Assembly (NCBI RefSeq): GCF_048077055.1
Contig: NZ_CP182236.1
Span: 4,464,001 to 4,528,000, forward strand
DNA length: 64,000 bases
Source of the DNA: Egbenema bharatensis
GTDB lineage: Bacteria; Cyanobacteriota; Cyanobacteriia; Elainellales; Elainellaceae
Reading direction: 5' to 3'
Position numbers and translations under genes: made by a program. Of the stretch, positions 35,472 to 43,408 are shown in pieces. Position 1 is the stretch's first letter. Every line of letters starts with the position of its first letter. Under the pieces are notes generated by a model. It made no database searches. It was not told where the DNA came from and was given only the letters and a program-made list of their open reading frames with translations.

Positions 35472-35949
35472 CTATCCTACCTGGAAGTCAGTTGCTCGTT
35501 CGCGTAGCTCTCCGTTCGCGTAGCGTTCCGAAGGGAAGGAATCGCCCCTCCGGTTTGTGAAGTTCGACAAGCAGGATACGATCGCCCTTCCGCATTCCCC
35601 CATTTTCCCTGATGGTTGGCTCAGTTGCTCGATCGTCTCTTGTACGGTCGGTGGTTCCGAGATTTGCTGCGATTTGTAGATGTTGCCTCTGAAATCAATG
35701 TCATAAATTTGGAGTTCGTCTGATTCTGCATCAATTCTGAAAACAATCCGGATTTTGCCAACGCGCATTCTCAAAAAGCCCTGCCATTCTCCCTTCAAAC
35801 TCTTGATATCCATTTCGTTGAACGGAACGATTCCTTCTGAGTCAATGGACCGGCAGAAGATTGGCGAGTTTCTCGCGGATTTTTTCGGTTTCTTTTGCAG
35901 ATAGCTTTTCTAAAAATTTGACAGCCCCTTTACTGAGGACGATTTCCAT
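35472..35949 (-). pseudogene. RelE-like toxin with frameshift
   Basis: It starts at 35949 with MEIVLSKGAVKFLEKLSAKE and reaches a stop near 35843 after LLPVH. The continuation in another frame (DIKSLKGEWQGFLRMRVGKI, then RIVFRIDAESDELQIYDIDF) clearly completes a RelE/ParE-type toxin. Removing one base, or adding two, around 35845-35856 joins them (LRSIDSEGIVPFNE-type sequence). Unlike the other frameshifts here it is not at GGGCC and has the opposite sign. Its 3' part also runs on into the TTCGCGTAGC repeat, so the natural stop may be lost. The upstream antitoxin is intact, which fits loss of toxin activity. Confidence 0.65.
35493..35540. repeat. TTCGCGTAGC repeat (copy 2)
   Basis: GCTCGTTCGCGTAGCTCTCC, followed by another TTCGCGTAGC and GTTCCGAAGG, matches 34842-34890. 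The neighbouring ATCGCCCCTCCGGTTTGTGA block matches 33440-33470, and ATTCCCCCATTTTCCCTGAT matches further gaps of the island. It supplies the last codons of the RelE-like frame. Confidence 0.7.
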
Positions 35950-36154
35950 CTTTGACCCAATCTGTCATGTTCACGAACTCGCTCTTGTCATAGTCTGAGG
36001 GGGAGCCAAGCTTTTCTTGAATTTCCTGCATTTCTTTGTCGCTGACGAAGGGGAGCAAAACCTGGCATAGTTTTAATCTTTCTTCCCGCAGAACTTCTCG
36101 CACACTATCTTTAACCAGTTGCTTTAATGCGTTTTCATCCATCTTGAAATCCAT
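35930..36154 (-). CDS. antitoxin partner of the frameshifted RelE-like gene
   Basis: A 74-residue protein, MDFKMDENALKQLVKDSVREVLREER, with a central region LLPFVSDKEMQEIQEKLG and an acidic C-terminal tail. It is all-helical and acidic, consistent with an antitoxin of a ParE/RelE system, but I cannot place it in a named family. Its 3' end overlaps the start of the broken toxin (35949) by 20 bp, so the two were an operon. Confidence 0.6.
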   Translation of the reverse strand: MDFKMDENALKQLVKDSVREVLREERLKLCQVLLPFVSDKEMQEIQEKLGSPSDYDKSEFVNMTDWVKDGNRPQ

Positions 36155-36268
36155 TGCTCTCCATCATCAGTGTATCGCTCCATTCCTCGATCGCCCCTTC
36201 TGTCTTTGAGGTTCATCAGATAGAACCGATCGCCTCTCCTCATTCTCCTATGTCCCCTAGTGGTTAGC

Positions 36269-36550
36269 TCAGTTGCTCGTTAGCGTAGCTCTCCAGAGGA
36301 ATCGCCCTTTTTGTCCAGGGATGATCTGATCTCGATTGATCATTACTTCAGCTTCAAGTTCTTCCAGTAATGCTGTTTCATTGGCTGCGATCCCCGCAAA
36401 TCTCATAAAGTCTGGTTCTTGCTCAGGTTGTGCGGATTTTGGTTGAGCGAGTGAGATGACAATTTCAACTTCCTGTCCTTGAAATTGGGATAAACCGTTC
36501 ACTTCCAATGAATCGCTGAGAATGGTTTTGCGAATCTTGATGATTTCCAT
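36269..36550 (-). CDS. small antitoxin-like protein
   Basis: A 93-residue protein beginning MEIIKIRKTILSDSLEVNGL and then LSQFQGQEVEIVISLAQP. This resembles AbrB/SpoVT-like or DUF2281-type cyanobacterial antitoxins, with a beta-rich N-terminal half and an acidic C-terminal half (ALLEELEAEVMINRDQ). The last residues (FLWRATLTSN) come from a dispersed repeat. No toxin gene lies next to it on the same strand. It may be a remnant or an orphan. Confidence in function is low. Confidence 0.5.
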   Translation of the reverse strand: MEIIKIRKTILSDSLEVNGLSQFQGQEVEIVISLAQPKSAQPEQEPDFMRFAGIAANETALLEELEAEVMINRDQIIPGQKGRFLWRATLTSN

Positions 36551-36615
36551 CGTCCGGCTTTCCTCAATCCCATCTGCTTCAGTCTATCGCTTCTTCTCTC
36601 CATCCTTCTATCCCT

Positions 36616-39015
36616 CTATTGTCCCTGAAGCAATTGCTGAATCGCCCCTTGTGTCGCTGGATGATCTGAAAGCCGATCGGTTTGCCCTGCCTCTATCACC
36701 TGCTCCAAGAAGGAGAGGAAATTCTTCCACACGGTTTGGGTATTGGGGTGGGTTTCTCTAAGGCGATCGAACAGAATACCTAATGCCCGGACAAAGAGCG
36801 GTTCGGCTTCCCCGTAGCGTCCTACCGAGTAGTACAGTAATGCCAGATTGTTCAGACTGAGAGCGGTGTCGGGATGGTCTGCTCCTAACTGCTGCTCATA
36901 GATAGCAAGCGATCGCAGATAGAGCGGTTCGGCTTCACTGCAGCGTCCCATCGAGTAGTACAGTAATGCCAGATTATCCAGACTGGTGGCTGTAGAAGGG
37001 TGGTCTGCGCCCAACTGCTGCTCATGGATGGCAAGCGATCGCAGATAGAGCGGTTCGGCTTCACTGTAGCGTCCCATCAATCGGTATAGTGCTGCCAGAT
37101 TGTTCAGACTACCAGCGATACCGGGATGGTCTGCGCCCAACTGCTGCTCATAGATGGCAAGCGATCGCACCAAGAGCGGTTCGGCTTCACTGTAGCGTCC
37201 CATCGAGTGGTACAGTAATGCCAGATTGTTCAGACTGAGAGCGGTGTCGGGATGGTCTGCTCCTAACTGCTGCTCATAGATAGCAAGCGATCGCACCAAG
37301 AGCGGTTCGGCTTCACTGTAGCGTCCCATCAATCGGTACAGTTCTGCCAGATTGTTCAGTCTGAGAGCGATACCGGGATGGTCTGCTCCTAACTGCTGCT
37401 CATAGATAGCAAGCGATCGCACCAAGAGCGGTTCGGCTTCACTGTAGCGTCCCATCGAGTAGTACAGTAATGCCAGATTGTTCAGACTGGTGGCGGTATG
37501 GGGATGGTCTGCTCCTAACTGCTGCTCATAGATAGCAAGCGATCGCACCAAGAGCGGTTCGGCTTCACTGTAGCGTCCCATCGAGTGGTACAGTAATGCC
37601 AGATTGTTCAGACTACCAGCAATACTGGGATGATTGGCTTCGAAACGTTGACTTGCTGTGTTGCAAGCAGCAATGTACCAGGGTTCTGCCTGCTGGTACT
37701 GTCCTTGACCTGAATAGAATTTAGCTATTCCAGTCAACGCCGACAGCATATCCTCATCGCTGTAAAAATCAGTCAGGTGTTGAGCAGCAGATTCTAGATG
37801 GGGAATGGCAGGAGTGAGTCGGGCGATCTCCATCAGGGTTGGGGTTTGGGGAATGGTGCGGGCAATCTCCGCCATGACACGACAAATCGATCGCTTCAAC
37901 GCATCAACCGCTTCAGGATGGGAATGGGCGATCGACTTTGCCTGAAAGAACTCGCGGATCAGTTGGTGCAGCAGGTAGGTGCGTTCCCCCGATCGTTGCA
38001 GCAGGCTGAACCGGATCAACTGGTCATCCCTCAAGTCTTCCAAATCCTCTGGATCGCCATCGGCAAAACACGATTCCACCCACTGCCACTGCATCGGAGC
38101 CAGCCCAAACCAGCCCAGCAAATAGCAAAGTTCCCGCGCCGCGCCCTCCAACTCCTGCCAACTCAACTCAAAAGCCGCCGCCACGCCCAACTGAGCCGAC
38201 ATCCCCGCTTCCACTCGTTTCAATGCCCTGGCATCCAGCCGTTTTGCCTCCAACCGTTGCAGCATTTCGTCCAAAGCCAGATCCGGTTTCTGCGCCAGAT
38301 ATCGCCCCACTAGCTCCAATCCCAACGGCAAGTAGCCCAACCATTGACACAACGATTTAGCAGTTTCTAGCTGGCGATCGATCCGTTCCGCCTCCGTCAG
38401 TGCCCGCAACAAATCCAGAGCCGCCGCTTCCTGCAACACTTCAATTTCCAACTGCTGAAACGACTTCCCCAACTGCAACCGAGTCGTGATCAACAGCTTG
38501 AAGCGATCGCCAGACGGCAAATAGGGTTGAACCAGCCCATAATCCGTCACATCATCCAGAACCAGCAACACCGCTCCCTCGCGCCAGTGCTGCCAACACC
38601 AGCCCATCTGCTCCTGCAAATCCAACCCTTCCGGCACCTTCAAGCCCAACCGACTGCGGGCAAAGCTAACAATCTGAGTCCCTACATCTGCCTCCCGCGC
38701 CCGTAACCAGCACACCCCACCCGGATAGGTTTCCTGCTCCAGATGATGCCGCGCATACTGCAACGCCAACTCCGTCTTGCCAATGCCCCCCATCCCCGAA
38801 ATCGCCGAAATCGCCAGTCGGCTACCTTGCTGCAACTGCTGATGAAGTTGCTCCAATTCCTGCGATCGACCCACAAACGCCTGAGCATGAATCCGAGGCA
38901 GGTTATGAGGAATCCCGACGATCGGAACTTCCGGCTCAGGATAGAACACATTGGTATTGTTCTCACCCGTATTCACCTGATAGTTCGTCCCACCGTAGTT
39001 CGTTTGATCATTCAT
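36616..39015 (-). CDS. NB-ARC/STAND ATPase with C-terminal TPRs (NLR-like)
   Basis: 799 residues in the NLR plan. Residues 2-25 are a short Asn/Gly/Thr-rich motif (QTNYGGTNYQV, then xTGxxNTNxF). The NB-ARC ATPase follows: FVGRSQELEQL, Walker A GMGGIGKT (74-81), Walker B VLLVLDDV (D154/D155), TTR sensor LITTRLQLG, GLPL-like YLPLGLELVGRY, and a winged-helix end (LLHQLIREFF). From about 428 come TPRs: one degenerate unit and seven near-identical 42-residue units (468-761). The N-terminal motif recurs at the C-terminus of the small protein 175 bp upstream on the same strand. Expected behaviour: the TPRs sense a ligand, NB-ARC oligomerises, and the motif passes the signal to the partner (inference). 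Confidence 0.85.
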   Translation of the reverse strand: MNDQTNYGGTNYQVNTGENNTNVFYPEPEVPIVGIPHNLPRIHAQAFVGRSQELEQLHQQLQQGSRLAISAISGMGGIGKTELALQYARHHLEQETYPGGVCWLRAREADVGTQIVSFARSRLGLKVPEGLDLQEQMGWCWQHWREGAVLLVLDDVTDYGLVQPYLPSGDRFKLLITTRLQLGKSFQQLEIEVLQEAAALDLLRALTEAERIDRQLETAKSLCQWLGYLPLGLELVGRYLAQKPDLALDEMLQRLEAKRLDARALKRVEAGMSAQLGVAAAFELSWQELEGAARELCYLLGWFGLAPMQWQWVESCFADGDPEDLEDLRDDQLIRFSLLQRSGERTYLLHQLIREFFQAKSIAHSHPEAVDALKRSICRVMAEIARTIPQTPTLMEIARLTPAIPHLESAAQHLTDFYSDEDMLSALTGIAKFYSGQGQYQQAEPWYIAACNTASQRFEANHPSIAGSLNNLALLYHSMGRYSEAEPLLVRSLAIYEQQLGADHPHTATSLNNLALLYYSMGRYSEAEPLLVRSLAIYEQQLGADHPGIALRLNNLAELYRLMGRYSEAEPLLVRSLAIYEQQLGADHPDTALSLNNLALLYHSMGRYSEAEPLLVRSLAIYEQQLGADHPGIAGSLNNLAALYRLMGRYSEAEPLYLRSLAIHEQQLGADHPSTATSLDNLALLYYSMGRCSEAEPLYLRSLAIYEQQLGADHPDTALSLNNLALLYYSVGRYGEAEPLFVRALGILFDRLRETHPNTQTVWKNFLSFLEQVIEAGQTDRLSDHPATQGAIQQLLQGQ
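36733..37614 (-). repeat. seven near-identical 126-bp TPR-encoding repeats
   Basis: Each unit codes for 42 residues on the plan SLNNLALLYxxMGRYSEAEP, then LxxRSLAIxEQQLGADHPxT. Units differ mainly at a few positions (YHS/YYS/YRL; HPD/HPG/HPS), while the DNA is otherwise almost unchanged. This suggests recent expansion or gene conversion. The last unit (GILFDRLRETHPNTQT) is diverged. Copy number is a likely variable in relatives and a risk for assembly collapse. Confidence 0.85.
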
Positions 39016-39044
39016 GGGAGTTTGTCAAAGATGTGAATTCAAAC

Positions 39045-39125
39045 CACCAAAACTCTTGTGAGATAGGCATCTTGCCTGGCCAGAACCAAGACTCTTGTGG
39101 GGTGGGCATCTTGCCTGCCCATTCA
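39045..39125. repeat. paired GGGTGGGCA hairpin repeat cores
   Basis: Two adjacent copies: ACTCTTGTGAGATAGGCATC (39052 on) and ACTCTTGTGGGGTGGGCATC (39090 on), the second followed by TTGCCTGCCCA. They lie in the gap between the NLR-like gene and the small Bell-like gene. They belong to the family of 11790-11900 but lack its full termini. Confidence 0.6.
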
Positions 39126-39190
39126 GGGCAAAGCATTTGCATAAAAAACGGTGATCTTAAGCAACACATCCTGCCGCAAATGCTTTGCCC

Positions 39191-39625
39191 CTACCGACCG
39201 TGATTGTGGGTTCCGCCAAAGAAATTTGTATTGTCCACGCCGGTCTTCACCTGATAATTCGTCCCCCCATAGTTCGTCTGGTTCATGCTGCTATTGTCTT
39301 CAATCCGCATCAGCGTAATTTCATGGGCGATCGTCTGCACCTGTTGAGCAAACTGCGGTTCCTTCCTCATCGCAATCTGCAAATGGGCGGTAATCTCCTC
39401 CAATTGCTCTGACGTAACCTTGTGAGACTGTTCGATCGCCTGAGCCGTAGGTCGCAGATCCGGATCGCGGCTGATCAGCTTTGACCAGACCAGCTTTCTC
39501 AGATCATCCATTTTTTGAATCGCATCCTGGGTAAATTGCTTTGCCAGTTCACCCGCACCCGCCTCCACAAATTTCTGAAACGCAAGGGTGGCGATCGCAG
39601 CAGCCGTAATCGTAGCAGGTTCCAT
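39191..39625 (-). CDS. small helical protein with C-terminal NLR-shared motif (Bell-like effector candidate)
   Basis: A 144-residue protein, start at 39625 (MEPATITAAA). Residues 1-35 form an Ala-rich amphipathic or membrane-active helix (IATLAFQKFVEAGAGELAKQ). A basic helical linker and a glutamine-rich helical part (about 60-110) follow. The C-terminus (115-136) carries QTNYGGTNYQV, then KTGVDNTNFF, almost the same as residues 2-25 of the NLR-like protein. N-terminal hydrophobic helices plus a C-terminal amyloid-type motif, next to an NLR with the same motif, is the Bell-domain/BASS arrangement described in bacteria. It would be the membrane-acting effector (inference). A second ATG at 39631 is possible. 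Confidence 0.65.
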   Translation of the reverse strand: MEPATITAAAIATLAFQKFVEAGAGELAKQFTQDAIQKMDDLRKLVWSKLISRDPDLRPTAQAIEQSHKVTSEQLEEITAHLQIAMRKEPQFAQQVQTIAHEITLMRIEDNSSMNQTNYGGTNYQVKTGVDNTNFFGGTHNHGR

Positions 39626-39717
39626 AAGCATTAAAAATAAGGGAATTGACTCAGTTTTAACCCAATCCCCCAATATTTTTCAAAATCTCTCTACGCTGAG
39701 TGGACAGAACAGCTTGG

Positions 39718-39888
39718 TAAAGGCGGAAGACAGAAGGCGGAAGACAGAAGGCGGAATCAAAGATCTTCCTACCTCCTACTTCCTACCTCCTACCTCCTAC
39801 TTCCTACTTCCTACCTTCTACTTCCTACTTCCTACTTCCTACTTCCTACTTCCTACTTTCCTCAGTCCTCAGTCCTCAGTCCTCAGTC
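39718..39888. repeat. STRR block: 14-bp and heptameric tandem repeats
   Basis: From 39718 there are repeated GGCGGAAGACAGAA units. From 39765 to 39862 comes a run of heptamers, CTTCCTA and CTCCTAC-type. From about 39859 there are four copies of CCTCAGT. This is the heptameric STRR class typical of cyanobacteria, in the gap upstream of the Bell-like gene and downstream of gatB. Slippage is likely; it does not code for protein. Confidence 0.85.
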
Positions 39889-39937
39889 CTACGGGCTAAC
39901 GCCCACGCTCCGCGAACAGTCCTCAGTCCTTTCCCCC

Positions 39938-41452
39938 TCACCCATTCAACTTCTTCTGAAGCAACTGATTCGTCAACTTCGGATCCGCCTTACCGCCCGT
40001 CTCCTTCATCACCTGCCCCACAAAGAAGCCCAGTAGCTTCGTCTTACCGCCCCGGTACTTCTCCAGTTCATCTGGATTCGCCGCAATCACCTTGTCGATC
40101 GCCGCTTCAATCACCTTGGGATCAGATACCTGCACCAGTCCCTTCTTCTCCACGATCGCCTTCGGGGAACCGCCCTTCGTCAGCAGATCGGGCAGGATAT
40201 CTTTGGCAATCTTATTGCTGATGGTGTTGTCCTCAATCAGCGTAATCATTTCCGCCAACTGCTCTGGCTTCAGGGGAATCTCCGCAATGCTCAACTTCTC
40301 ATTGTTCAAGTAGGCACTGATATCGCCCATAATCCAGTTGGCCGCAGGTTTAGCACTGCCCCCGGCTGTCACGACCGCCTCAAAGTATTCCGTCATCGTC
40401 CGATCGTCCGTCAGCACCCGCGCATCGTAGGGAGATAAACCCAGGTCATTCTCATAGCGATGGCGTTTGGCGGCAGGCAGTTCTGGCAGTTCCGATGTCC
40501 AGGTGGTGAGCTGTTCCTTGGTGACTTCGATCGGCCCCAGGTCTGGCTCCGGGAAATAGCGGTAATCGCTGGAACCCTCCTTCACCCGCATCGTAAAGGT
40601 GCGCTGGCTCGATTCATCCCACAGCCGCGTTTCCTGAATAATCGGTTCCCCCGATTCGATCGCCTCAATTTGCCGCTCAATTTCGTAGTCGATCGCCTTC
40701 TGAATGGCACTGAAGGAGTTCATGTTTTTGATTTCCACCTTCGTGCCGAATTTTTCCGTTCCAGCCGGACGCACCGAGATATTCACATCGCAACGCAGCG
40801 AGCCTTCCTGCATATTGCCATCGCTCACCCCCAGGTAGCGCATGATTCGCCGCAACTCCTGGGCATACTCCGCCGCCTCCTGCCCCGATCGCAGGTCTGG
40901 TTCCGAGACAATTTCGACTAAGGGAACCCCCGCCCGGTTGTAGTCCACCAGGGAATGGGTCGAACCCGACAGCCGATCGCTGCCCGCATGTACCAGCTTT
41001 CCGGCATCCTCTTCCATATGGAGCCGCGTAATGCCCACCCGCTTGGTCAGGGCTTTGCCATCTTCACCCACCAGGGGTTTCCCCTTGTCGTCAGTTAGTT
41101 CAATTTCCAGCCAGCCATGTTCAGCGATCGGCAGGTCGTACTGGGAGATCTGGTAATTCTTAGGCAGATCTGGATAGAAATACTGCTTACGATCGAACTT
41201 ACTGTAGGGAGCAATGGTGCAATTCAACGCCAATCCCGCCTTCACCGCATATTCCAGTACCTTTTGATTCAGAACGGGCAGCGTTCCGGGTAGCCCCATG
41301 CAGACCGGGTCGATATTGGTATTGGGATCTGATCCAAACTTCGTGGAGCTATCGGAAAAGATCTTGGTTTCTGTGCTGAGTTGGCAATGGGTTTCTAGCC
41401 CGATAATGGCTTCGTACTGAGTTTTAGTTTTCGCCGGAGTTGCAGTTGTCAT
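39938..41452 (-). CDS. gatB: Asp/Glu-tRNA amidotransferase subunit B
   Basis: Subunit of the GatCAB complex, which converts Glu-tRNA(Gln) (and Asp-tRNA(Asn)) to the amidated form in the cytosol. 504 residues, starting at 41452 (MTTATPAKTKTQYEAIIGLE). Signatures: EAIIGLETHCQLSTETK, PGTLPVLN, KFDRKQYFYPDLPKNYQISQ, LVDYNRAGVPLVEIVSEPD and the SDYRYFPEPDLGP element. The C-terminal YqeY-like tail (residues ~400-504) binds tRNA. Complete, no frame break. gatA and gatC are not in the window. The gene is separated from the NLR pair by STRRs, so the accessory island probably ends here. Confidence 0.96.
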   Translation of the reverse strand: MTTATPAKTKTQYEAIIGLETHCQLSTETKIFSDSSTKFGSDPNTNIDPVCMGLPGTLPVLNQKVLEYAVKAGLALNCTIAPYSKFDRKQYFYPDLPKNYQISQYDLPIAEHGWLEIELTDDKGKPLVGEDGKALTKRVGITRLHMEEDAGKLVHAGSDRLSGSTHSLVDYNRAGVPLVEIVSEPDLRSGQEAAEYAQELRRIMRYLGVSDGNMQEGSLRCDVNISVRPAGTEKFGTKVEIKNMNSFSAIQKAIDYEIERQIEAIESGEPIIQETRLWDESSQRTFTMRVKEGSSDYRYFPEPDLGPIEVTKEQLTTWTSELPELPAAKRHRYENDLGLSPYDARVLTDDRTMTEYFEAVVTAGGSAKPAANWIMGDISAYLNNEKLSIAEIPLKPEQLAEMITLIEDNTISNKIAKDILPDLLTKGGSPKAIVEKKGLVQVSDPKVIEAAIDKVIAANPDELEKYRGGKTKLLGFFVGQVMKETGGKADPKLTNQLLQKKLNG

Positions 41453-41673
41453 GGGTAGGAATCTTGCATTAAGCAACGATCGATAGGCTCTATTTTATAG
41501 CAGTCGGCAGGGGGATGAGGATCGAACCAGGGGTGGCAAACCGATCGATGGGCAAAATCCTTCCTGGAATTCTGGTTTGTATTCCTGAGATGTTGGAAGT
41601 ATTGGCAGAAGGTGGGCGGTGCCCACCCGACGTGAGGTTTTTAGTCTCATTCATCCGGATCTGGTTCCTCCGG

Positions 41674-42060
41674 TCAGCGGCGCAGGGGCGAAATTTGCCG
41701 ATGGGCGGTTTGCCAGAGTTGAAACAGAATTTGCTCGGTGGGGGCGTGTAATTGAGCCATGAAAATCCCCTCTTCCTCAGAGTTGGACGTAACCCAGGTG
41801 CCCGAAATGCAAACCTCCATATGATCCGCATCGCAGATAGACAGGGACATCACGCCAGAATCTTCCTGGAGAATTGCCACCTCCAGTGCTGCATCATCCA
41901 GCGATCGCACCGGGAGTAGAATGGATGCGGTACTGGCTTCCAGCATCAGCCGATGCCCCGTTCTAAGGGCCAATAATACGCGCACAGTAATCCAATCTTC
42001 GAGCGATTCCTTCAAACATTCCAGGTGTAAGCCGCTTTCAGTATAGGTAACCTTCAGCAT
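41674..42060 (-). CDS. conserved cyanobacterial hypothetical protein
   Basis: A 128-residue soluble protein starting at 42060 (MLKVTYTESGLHLECLKESL). It resembles the Anabaena alr0857-type family: a beta-rich N half (EDWITVRVLLALRTGHRLML, STASILLPVRSLDD) and an acidic middle (ICDADHMEVCISGTWVTS). No catalytic motif, signal peptide or membrane helix. Function not known. It lies alone downstream of a gap that contains only a weak candidate gene. Confidence 0.75.
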   Translation of the reverse strand: MLKVTYTESGLHLECLKESLEDWITVRVLLALRTGHRLMLEASTASILLPVRSLDDAALEVAILQEDSGVMSLSICDADHMEVCISGTWVTSNSEEEGIFMAQLHAPTEQILFQLWQTAHRQISPLRR

Positions 42061-42336
42061 GACCAAGACTCCATCCCTGTTGATTCGTTTAGGTGATAAT
42101 GCTGACCGTTATAAAATCGTGATCAATAATGGCGATCGCTGCGGTGGGCAGAATCCAAAGACGTTGGCTTTTGGGTGAGAACTGGAGTTCACGGTCAGAT
42201 GAAGAACCCCCGCCTCGGTGAAGCCTGGGAAGCGGGGGTAGAAAAAACAAGCTGTTCTTCTAGTCCTGAGTCAGTACAGTAATGGTGCAAAGATTGCATC
42301 TGTACCTCCCGCTTCCGGATATGGGTCGCAGTCCGC

Positions 42337-42678
42337 CTAACTGGTGTCGAATAAGATGAGCCGGAGCCAATTGATCCTGTACAGATCGATCGCAGGCAGG
42401 CCGATCAGTCCTATCCAATCCAACAACAACACCGCCGCTGAACTTTGCGGAATTTTCTGAATTCTCTGCGTAATCGACAAAGGCGTAATGGACAAACCTG
42501 TCCGGCCCAAGATCGCTATGCCGATGATCGCCACACCCAAGGTTGTGCATAACGCTACCCATAGAGCGATCGCGCCCAAAGCCAGCTTGCAGCCCTGTTT
42601 GCAGAGAATCAGACCCCAAAGAGCCAGTATTGTGAATTGCGGAACCCATACCTGACAAACCAAGCCCTTGCCCAGCAC
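42337..42678 (-). CDS. weak candidate small membrane protein
   Basis: A 113-residue frame rich in hydrophobic residues (FTILALWGLILCKQGCKLAL; VALCTTLGVAIIGIAILG; AAVLLLDWIGLIGLPAID). It could be a membrane protein with about three helices. Another minus-strand frame overlaps it (42260-42802) and looks less protein-like. I see no recognised family and no clear Shine-Dalgarno. It may also be a remnant. The whole 42067-42893 stretch contains nothing else that I can support. Confidence 0.3.
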   Translation of the reverse strand: MLGKGLVCQVWVPQFTILALWGLILCKQGCKLALGAIALWVALCTTLGVAIIGIAILGRTGLSITPLSITQRIQKIPQSSAAVLLLDWIGLIGLPAIDLYRINWLRLILFDTS

Positions 42679-42893
42679 ACTCTACAGCAGCGATCGTGCC
42701 TCTGCCATCACCAGACTGGTGGATTCTGGGCGATCGGATTCTAAATGCTGGAGTGGTTTTTGAGTGGGTCATGGCTCGCCTCAGGGGAGATAAACCTTGC
42801 ATCTAACTTTTAACATACTACACTTGTATTACGGAAGTGTCCAGAATTTCCGTGAAATTAAACCCAGTACCCTTTGTTCATTAGGAGAGGATC

Positions 42894-43226
42894 ATGTATA
42901 CAATGAATCGCACTGCAACCACCGATATGGAAGTCACGAGTATCCGCCTGGAGCGGGAACTGAAGGAAAAGTTGAAGGAATTGTCCGGCAATCAGGGCTA
43001 TCAAGCGTTGATTCGGGATGTGTTGTGGAATTATGTTCGGCAGCGATCGGGAGAGGCAGAACCCCTGTTTGAGCGATCGGAGATTCGAGCCAGTCTGGAA
43101 GCGGTGGCTCAGAAAGAAGAGCGATGTGTACTCACGGGCGCGCTGATCAAACCCCGGGAGCCGATGTTATTAGGGCTGACGATGCAGGGAGAGCTGGTTC
43201 CCCTGAGCGTGGACAGTCTCGGTTAA
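42894..43226 (+). CDS. ribbon-helix-helix-like small regulator
   Basis: A 110-residue protein. Its N half, EVTSIRLERELKEKLKEL, then NQGYQALIRDVLWNYVRQ, looks like a CopG/Arc-type RHH DNA-binding domain. The C half has a DUF-like or zinc-less region, ALIKPREPMLLGLTMQGELV. AGGAGAGGATC lies just before the start at 42894. Such proteins are conserved in cyanobacteria without known target. No toxin gene lies adjacent. It is divergent from the weak gene to the left and 182 bp before the quinone oxidoreductase gene. Confidence 0.7.
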   Translation: MYTMNRTATTDMEVTSIRLERELKEKLKELSGNQGYQALIRDVLWNYVRQRSGEAEPLFERSEIRASLEAVAQKEERCVLTGALIKPREPMLLGLTMQGELVPLSVDSLG

Positions 43227-43408
43227 GCGATTTTGGATTGGCAATTTGGGATTTTGGATTGGCGGGATGCTGCTTGATAGAGGGTGAAAACAACCTGAGC
43301 GGTTTATCTGCTCCAATCCAAAGTCCTGGCTTTGATTGAATTGGATTTAGAATGAACGCCTTCCGCTATGCTGATAGCTGAGATGCAATCCAGTCTTGGA
43401 GTTGATTC

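Noticed and set aside
36733..37614. Periodic 126-bp units taken as a CRISPR-like array
   Set aside because: They encode TPR repeats in one continuous frame.
39718..39888. Regular tandem units mistaken for a CRISPR array
   Set aside because: Units are 7 or 14 bp without spacers of 30-40 bp and without cas genes; they are STRRs.
42260..42802. 180-codon minus-strand frame
   Set aside because: Hydrophilic, repetitive HSDLG/DRSV sequence without family likeness; the overlapping hydrophobic frame is the better, though weak, candidate.
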